Source: Pseudomonas poae (GTDB lineage: Bacteria; Pseudomonadota; Gammaproteobacteria; Pseudomonadales; Pseudomonadaceae). Taken from it: a stretch of 64,000 nucleotides of DNA. Position 1 is the stretch's first letter. Each line of letters starts with the position of its first letter. Under the pieces are notes generated by a model. The model was not told the DNA's origin, did no database searches, and worked only from the letters and a program-made list of their open reading frames with translations. Made by a program: the position numbers and the translations under genes. Shown in pieces: positions 57,237-64,000 of the stretch. The stretch spans positions 6,733,315-6,797,314 of the forward strand of contig CP110972.1 in NCBI GenBank assembly GCA_028869255.1. Reading direction: 5' to 3'.

Positions 57237-57565
57237 TGGATGCGCGTTTTCCAGCGATTGCCGAACAGTTATTGCTGATTGAGCGCGAATTGCGCGTGCA
57301 GGGCTGGTGGGACGAAGAGTCCCCCAGCGTTGAGGCCTTGAGCAGTGTCGAGCCTTTTTCGGTGGACACCCTGGACTTCCACCAATGGTTGCAGTGGATC
57401 TTCCTGGCGCGCATGAAGCAGATCCTCGAGCAGGACCTGCCATTGCCAAATGCTTCCGGGATTCTGGAGATGGCCGAGATGGTCTATGCCGACCGGCCGC
57501 TTGAGAGCATTGGTTTGCGCAATGCGCTGAAAAAGTTCGACCAACTGATCGTCGACGCTCGTTAA
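57236..57565 (+). CDS. YqcC family protein
   Basis: 109 residues, helical and acidic. Matches the YqcC/DUF446 family (QLLLIERELRVQGWW, FSVDTLDFHQWLQWIFLARMKQIL, NASGILEMAEM). Cytosolic, function unknown; in other gammaproteobacteria it is adjacent to truC. ATG overlaps the lipoprotein stop by one base (TGATG). Confidence 0.88.
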   Translation: MDARFPAIAEQLLLIERELRVQGWWDEESPSVEALSSVEPFSVDTLDFHQWLQWIFLARMKQILEQDLPLPNASGILEMAEMVYADRPLESIGLRNALKKFDQLIVDAR

Positions 57566-57571
57566 TTGCCT

Positions 57572-57596
57572 GACTGCCGGGTTTTCCGGCAGTCTT
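57572..57596 (+). terminator. Terminator after the yqcC-like gene
   Basis: Perfect nine-bp stem GACTGCCGG/CCGGCAGTC, loop GTTTT, then TT. Closes mrcB-lipoprotein-yqcC. Confidence 0.75.
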
Positions 57597-57702
57597 GCGC
57601 ACATTTCTACCGCTTGACGACATTCAGGCGAGTTTTATCCCTCCTCAGAGCCCTTTCTTCTACGTTCTCATGCGCTTAGTTGGAAAAAAGCGCAATTATT
57701 GC

Positions 57703-57731
57703 TTGACTTGAACGGGCTGAAACACAAGAAT
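57703..57731 (+). promoter_or_regulatory. Candidate sigma-70 promoter of ilvI
   Basis: TTGACT, 17-bp spacer, AAGAAT. Predicted start near 57738 would leave a 5' leader of about 260 nt before ilvI, which contains a 38-codon open frame and a hairpin but no terminator. Confidence 0.5.
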
Positions 57732-57781
57732 CCAAAGTCCGCTGTATCGGGACTGCCAGAAGCAGGCCCGCTCAGCAGATC

Positions 57782-57898
57782 ATGAGGCGCACATCCGCGC
57801 CGACCTGTTACACCCGCAACGCGTTACCTCGCGCTGGGTGGGAAAAGCCCGCAACACTTGGGACGATCCCAATACTTGCTCAGTCAGTGCTGACGTAG
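57782..57898 (+). other. 38-codon open frame in the ilvI leader
   Basis: ATG 57782 to TAG 57896-57898. The last third is enriched in branched-chain residues (ATLGTIPILAQSVLT), as in leader peptides, but no good ribosome site precedes it and no attenuator terminator follows. Another hairpin CCGTC...GACGG is near 57951-57971. The rest of the 431-bp gap upstream of ilvI holds nothing else I recognise. Confidence 0.3.
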
Positions 57899-57996
57899 TC
57901 GGCGACCACCGTCGCTCATGCTCTGTTGAGAAGTAAACCTATTAAGACCCGTCGGTTTTAAACGGACGGTATTCTGGCGTTTTAGAGGTGAACAAC

Positions 57997-59721
57997 GTGG
58001 AGCTTTTATCTGGCGGTGAGATGCTCGTCCGCTTTTTGCGTGACGAAGGCGTCGACTATATCTACGGGTACCCAGGTGGTGCTCTGCTGCATGTCTACGA
58101 CGCACTGTTCAAGGAACCGGCTGTTACCCACATCCTGGTTCGTCACGAACAGGCCGCGACCCATATGGCTGACGGTTACGCCCGTGCCACCGGTAAAGCC
58201 GGTGTAGTACTGGTAACGTCCGGCCCAGGCGCAACCAATGCCATTACCGGCATCGCGACTGCTTATATGGACTCCATCCCGATGGTGATCATTTCCGGCC
58301 AGGTTGCTAGCACCATGGTCGGTACCGATGCATTCCAGGAAACCGACATGATCGGTATCTCCCGGCCGATCGTGAAACACAGCTTCATGATCAAGCATGC
58401 GTCGGAAATCCCGGAAGTCATGAAAAAGGCGTTCTACCTTGCACAGTCCGGTCGCCCGGGCCCTGTAGTGGTCGATATTCCGAAAGACATGACCAACCCG
58501 GCCGAAAAATTCGAGTATGTCTTCCCGAAGAAAGCCAAGCTGCGCTCCTACAGCCCGGCCGTGCGTGGGCACTCGGGGCAAATCCGCAAGGCGGCAGAAA
58601 TGCTCCTGGCGGCCAAGCGCCCAGTGTTGTATTCCGGTGGTGGCGTGATTCTGGGCGGCGGTTCCGCACCGCTGACCGAACTGGCCAAGCTGCTCAACCT
58701 GCCGGTGACCAACACCCTGATGGGCCTCGGCGCATTCCCGGGTACGGACCGCCAGTTCGTCGGCATGCTCGGTATGCACGGCAGCTACACCGCCAACCTG
58801 GCCATGCACCACGCCGACGTGATCCTGGCGGTGGGCGCACGGTTCGATGACCGGGTAATCAACGGCGCGAGCAAATTCTGCCCGAACGCCAAGATCATCC
58901 ATATCGACATCGACCCGGCCTCCATCTCCAAGACTATCAAGGCCGACGTGCCGATTGTGGGTCCTGTGGAAAGCGTATTGACCGAAATGGTTGCTGCGCT
59001 GAAGGACATTGGCGAAACGCCGAACAAGGAATCGGTTGCCAGCTGGTGGAAGCAGATCGACGAATGGCGCGGTGACCGCGGCTTGTTCCCTTACGACAAG
59101 GGCGACGGCAGCATCATCAAGCCACAAACCGTGATCGAGACCCTGTGCGAAGTGACCAAGGGCGACGCCTTTGTAACCTCCGATGTGGGTCAGCACCAGA
59201 TGTTCGCGGCGCAGTACTACAAGTTCGACAAGCCTAACCGCTGGATCAACTCCGGCGGCCTGGGCACGATGGGCTTTGGTTTCCCTGCGGCCATGGGTGT
59301 CAAGCTGAGCTTCCCCGACACCGACGTGGCGTGCGTCACCGGTGAAGGCAGCATCCAGATGAACATCCAGGAACTGTCGACGTGCCTGCAGTACGGCCTT
59401 CCGGTGAAGATCGTCTGCCTGAACAACGGCGTGCTGGGTATGGTTCGTCAGTGGCAGGACATGAGCTACAACAGCCGTCACTCCCATTCCTACATGGAAT
59501 CGCTGCCGGATTTCGTCAAATTGGTTGAAGCCTATGGCCACGTCGGCATTCGCATCACCGATCTGAAAGATCTGAAGCCGAAGATGGAAGAGGCGTTCGC
59601 CATGAAGGACCGCCTGGTATTCCTCGATATTCAAGTGGATACCAGCGAGCACGTCTACCCGATGCAGATCAAAGACGGCTCTATGCGCGACATGTGGCTG
59701 AACAAGACGGAGCGTACTTAA
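57997..59721 (+). CDS. ilvI: Acetolactate synthase 3, large (catalytic) subunit
   Basis: TPP-dependent condensation of pyruvate to acetolactate (or acetohydroxybutyrate), first common step of Ile/Val/Leu synthesis. 574 residues. Catalytic Glu51 in VRHEQAA, FAD-binding QETDMIGI..., TPP/Mg motif GEGSIQMN...CLNN. GTG 57997 is taken as start ([12 protein letters not shown]) because AGAGGT lies seven bases upstream; the GTG at 57988 overlaps that site. Confidence 0.97.
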   Translation: MELLSGGEMLVRFLRDEGVDYIYGYPGGALLHVYDALFKEPAVTHILVRHEQAATHMADGYARATGKAGVVLVTSGPGATNAITGIATAYMDSIPMVIISGQVASTMVGTDAFQETDMIGISRPIVKHSFMIKHASEIPEVMKKAFYLAQSGRPGPVVVDIPKDMTNPAEKFEYVFPKKAKLRSYSPAVRGHSGQIRKAAEMLLAAKRPVLYSGGGVILGGGSAPLTELAKLLNLPVTNTLMGLGAFPGTDRQFVGMLGMHGSYTANLAMHHADVILAVGARFDDRVINGASKFCPNAKIIHIDIDPASISKTIKADVPIVGPVESVLTEMVAALKDIGETPNKESVASWWKQIDEWRGDRGLFPYDKGDGSIIKPQTVIETLCEVTKGDAFVTSDVGQHQMFAAQYYKFDKPNRWINSGGLGTMGFGFPAAMGVKLSFPDTDVACVTGEGSIQMNIQELSTCLQYGLPVKIVCLNNGVLGMVRQWQDMSYNSRHSHSYMESLPDFVKLVEAYGHVGIRITDLKDLKPKMEEAFAMKDRLVFLDIQVDTSEHVYPMQIKDGSMRDMWLNKTERT

Positions 59722-59723
59722 TC

Positions 59724-60215
59724 ATGCGGCACATTATCTCCCTGCTTCTGGAGAACGAACCCGGCGCTCTGTCTCGTGTTGTCGGCCTGTTTTCGCAACG
59801 CAACTACAACATCGAAAGCCTGACCGTGGCGCCGACCGAAGACCCGACCCTGTCGCGTCTGACGTTGACCACCGTGGGCCACGATGAGGTGATCGAGCAG
59901 ATCACCAAGAACCTCAACAAGCTGATCGAAGTGGTCAAGCTGGTCGATCTGTCGGAAAGTGCCCACATCGAGCGCGAGCTGATGCTGGTTAAGGTCAAGG
60001 CTACGGGCGCCCAACGTGCCGAGATCAAGCGGACTACCGACATTTATCGCGGGCAGATCGTCGATGTGAGCGCCAGCGTTTATACCATTCAACTGACCGG
60101 TACAAGCGACAAGCTGGACAGCTTCATCCAGTCGATCGGGACGGCCTCGATTCTGGAAACGGTACGCAGTGGTGTCACCGGGATTGCCCGTGGCGACAAA
60201 GTACTCAGCATCTAA
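59724..60215 (+). CDS. ilvH: Acetolactate synthase 3, small (regulatory) subunit
   Basis: 163 residues, valine-sensing partner of IlvI. N-terminal ACT domain (RHIISLLLENEPGALSRVVGLFSQRNYNIESLTV) and C-terminal ACT-like domain (ERELMLVKVKA...RGQIVDVSASVYTIQLTG). Separated from ilvI by two bases. Confidence 0.97.
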   Translation: MRHIISLLLENEPGALSRVVGLFSQRNYNIESLTVAPTEDPTLSRLTLTTVGHDEVIEQITKNLNKLIEVVKLVDLSESAHIERELMLVKVKATGAQRAEIKRTTDIYRGQIVDVSASVYTIQLTGTSDKLDSFIQSIGTASILETVRSGVTGIARGDKVLSI

Positions 60216-60253
60216 ACCAAATTAGCGAATGGCCTTACGGCCTGGATATATAG

Positions 60254-61279
<1,026 letters not shown>

Positions 61280-61294
61280 GTCGTACGCATCAAG

Positions 61295-61322
61295 GAAAAA
61301 CGCGGCCCAGGCCGCGTTTTTT
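61295..61322 (+). terminator. Terminator after ilvC
   Basis: Stem AAAAACGCGGC/GCCGCGTTTTT with loop CCAG, plus a following T. Confidence 0.9.
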
Positions 61323-61423
61323 CGTTTGAGGGGCTGGTTCTGGTATAAAGCTGCATCGTTTGCGGGCGAACACTCGCCGCAAGTATTTGTCGAATTTTTT
61401 CACACCGTTGCAAGGTAAAGTCC

Positions 61424-62281
61424 ATGAGCGAACGTCCCGAAGAGCCAAACCAGGCTCCTGACGCCGAAAGCCTGCTACCGATCGATGAGCATGTCGAAGA
61501 AGGGCATGACGCAGAAGGCCGCAAGGTCCGGCATCGTGGCATCTATCTGCTGCCCAACCTGTTCACCACAGCGAACCTGTTTGCCGGGTTCTATTCCATC
61601 ATCAACTCCATGAGTGCCCAGAGCGCACTGGCGGCGGGTGATGCGGCGAGTGCCAGCAAGTATTTCGGTTTTGCTGCCATCGCGATCTTTGTCGCCATGG
61701 TGCTCGATGGCCTGGATGGTCGCGTAGCGCGGATGACCAATACCCAGAGCGCGTTCGGTGCCGAGTACGACTCGCTGTCGGACATGGTTGCCTTCGGCGT
61801 CGCGCCTGCGTTGTTGGCGTTTGCCTGGGCGCTGGGTGACATGGGCAAGGTCGGCTGGATGGTTGCCTTCATCTATGTCGCGGGTGCCGCTTTGCGCCTG
61901 GCGCGTTTCAATACCCAGGTGGGTACCGCCGACAAGCGGTACTTCATCGGCCTGGCCAGCCCGGCGGCTGCGGGTGTGGTGGCGGGTATCGTCTGGGCGT
62001 TCAGTGACTACGGCATCCAGGGCTCGAAGATGTCGTTCCTGGTGGCGTTGATGGTTGCGGCGGCCGGCATGCTGATGGTCAGCAACATCAAGTACAACAG
62101 CTTCAAGGAATTGGACTTGAAAGGGCGGGTGCCTTTCGTGGCGATCCTGGTGGTGGTGCTGGTGTTCGCGGTGGTGTTCAGCGATCCGCCACGTATTCTG
62201 CTGCTGGCGTTCCTGGTTTACGCCGCTTCGGGGCCGGTTCAGTACTTGCTGCATCTGCGTCGGGACAAAACATTGCCTTAA
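61424..62281 (+). CDS. pssA: CDP-diacylglycerol-serine O-phosphatidyltransferase
   Basis: Makes phosphatidylserine for phosphatidylethanolamine. 285 residues with a hydrophilic N-terminus of about 45 residues and then about eight membrane helices. CDP-alcohol phosphotransferase signature DGRVAR-x8-G-x3-D-x3-D is intact (DGLDGRVARMTNTQSAFG...D...D). This is the membrane (Bacillus-type) PssA, not the E. coli cytosolic type. AAGGTAAAG precedes ATG. Its own promoter is not assigned. Confidence 0.95.
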   Translation: MSERPEEPNQAPDAESLLPIDEHVEEGHDAEGRKVRHRGIYLLPNLFTTANLFAGFYSIINSMSAQSALAAGDAASASKYFGFAAIAIFVAMVLDGLDGRVARMTNTQSAFGAEYDSLSDMVAFGVAPALLAFAWALGDMGKVGWMVAFIYVAGAALRLARFNTQVGTADKRYFIGLASPAAAGVVAGIVWAFSDYGIQGSKMSFLVALMVAAAGMLMVSNIKYNSFKELDLKGRVPFVAILVVVLVFAVVFSDPPRILLLAFLVYAASGPVQYLLHLRRDKTLP

Positions 62282-62295
62282 TGTAATTTCCCCAT

Positions 62296-62339
62296 ACTCC
62301 GCAGTCTATTGGTGCATCAGTTCTCCAATGCTGCGGAGT
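62296..62339 (+). promoter_or_regulatory. Long hairpin sequestering the msrP ribosome-binding site
   Basis: ACTCCGCAG (62296-62304) pairs perfectly with CTGCGGAGT (62331-62339), and inside it ATTGG (62308-62312) pairs with CCAAT (62325-62329). The Shine-Dalgarno GGAG of msrP (62335-62338) is in the 3' arm, four to five bases from the ATG at 62344. Confidence 0.7.
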
Positions 62340-62343
62340 TGCC

Positions 62344-63356
<1,013 letters not shown>

Positions 63357-63357
<1 letters not shown>

Positions 63358-63977
63358 TGCGGTATCCAGTCTGGCGCATTGGCGTCTTTATAGCTGCGGC
63401 GGTGTGGCCGTTGTGGTGGCTATATGAAGCATGGCGTTTCGCCCTTGGGCCTGATCCGGGGAAAGTACTGGTTGATCGGCTCGGCTTGGGCACGTTGATC
63501 CTGTTGCTGATCACCTTGTGCATGACGCCGCTGCAGAAATTGAGTGGTTGGGCGGGGTGGATAGCCGTACGCCGGCAGTTGGGGCTGTGGTGCTTTGCTT
63601 ATGTCGTGCTGCATCTGGCTGCGTATTGCGTGTTCGTCCTTGGGTTGGATTGGTCCCAGTTGGGAGTGGAGCTGCGCAAACGGCCCTACATTATTGTGGG
63701 CGCGCTGGGTTTCCTGTCGCTGCTGGTGTTGGCGGTGACGTCGAATCGCTATAGCCAGCGTCGGTTGGGCAGTCGTTGGAAGAAGCTGCACCGCCTGGTG
63801 TATGGGATTCTTGGGCTCGGTTTGCTGCATATGCTGTGGATCGTGCGGGCAGACCTGAAGGAGTGGGCTGTCTATGCTTCTATAGGGACGCTGCTTTTGT
63901 TGCTGCGGATTCCCCCTGTCATGCGTCGAATCCCTCGCCTTATGGCGAAAAAGCCAATTTCTGCAACAAAAGCGTAA
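63357..63977 (+). CDS. msrQ: Haem-binding membrane subunit MsrQ
   Basis: Inner-membrane b-type cytochrome feeding electrons to MsrP (formerly YedZ). 206 residues with about six transmembrane helices (near 9-25, 42-62, 78-98, 110-130, 148-165, 172-192). Haem-ligand candidates are His in [10 protein letters not shown] and in [23 protein letters not shown] 63357 overlaps the msrP stop. Complete; only 23 bp follow to the window end. Confidence 0.95.
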
Positions 63978-64000
63978 TTAGCGCTTGACGGCAGATTCTG

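Noticed and set aside
57738..57996. Riboswitch in the ilvI leader
   Set aside because: No known aptamer pattern could be recognised and there is no expression platform such as a terminator or clearly masked ribosome site.

Overview
The window reads as a chromosomal core region of a Pseudomonas of the P. fluorescens group. Gene order follows the conserved pseudomonad backbone: dnaK-dnaJ-dapB-carA-carB-greA, yhbY/rlmE-ftsH-folP-glmM-tpiA-secG, tRNA-Leu, tRNA-fMet, rimP-nusA-infB-rbfA-truB-rpsO-pnp; then the reverse-strand run dksA-gluQ-cbrX-cbrA-cbrB-crcZ-pcnB-folK-panB-panC-pgi-acs; then a haem ABC operon with a PrrF sRNA; and finally mrcB, ilvI-ilvH-ilvC-pssA and msrP-msrQ. Fluorescens-type REP palindrome pairs, a single rather than tandem prrF, and a carAB operon without the extra orf known in P. 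aeruginosa all fit that group. No prophage, IS, integron or CRISPR array is visible.

Layout. 1-9.5 kb: chaperones, lysine and carbamoyl-phosphate synthesis. 9.5-16 kb: RNA maturation, FtsH, folate, cell-wall precursor, glycolysis and SecG. 16.1-25.3 kb: two tRNAs and the translation/RNA-decay superoperon. 25.3-29.4 kb: a BON-domain stress protein under a convincing sigma-54 promoter with an upstream inverted repeat, and a large DUF748 envelope protein. 29.4-39.3 kb (mostly reverse strand): methyltransferase, DUF2236 protein, acs, pgi, panC, panB, folK, pcnB. 39.3-46 kb: the carbon-catabolite control locus, with sRNA CrcZ, its sigma-54 promoter and GTTAC-type sites, CbrB, CbrA, CbrX, then GluQ and DksA. 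46-51.5 kb: aminotransferase, sfsA, Rieske protein, haem transporter and the Fur-controlled sRNA PrrF. 51.5-57.6 kb: small accessory genes, PBP1b, a TPR lipoprotein and a YqcC-like protein. 58-64 kb: branched-chain amino-acid synthesis, phosphatidylserine synthase and the periplasmic methionine-sulfoxide repair pair.

Genes working together. CbrA/CbrB activate crcZ through sigma-54; CrcZ titrates Hfq/Crc from mRNAs with AAnAAnAA motifs, and the acs gene in this same window carries such a motif across its ribosome-binding site. Iron control is likewise local: a Fur box covers the prrF promoter next to the haem importer.

Caution. Four otherwise well-preserved genes (pnp, cbrA, phuT, phuU) each carry exactly one single-base indel, three of them in homopolymer runs of five or six. 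Restoring one base rebuilds a full-length family member in each case. Assembly error is the simplest explanation, but real mutation cannot be excluded from sequence alone.
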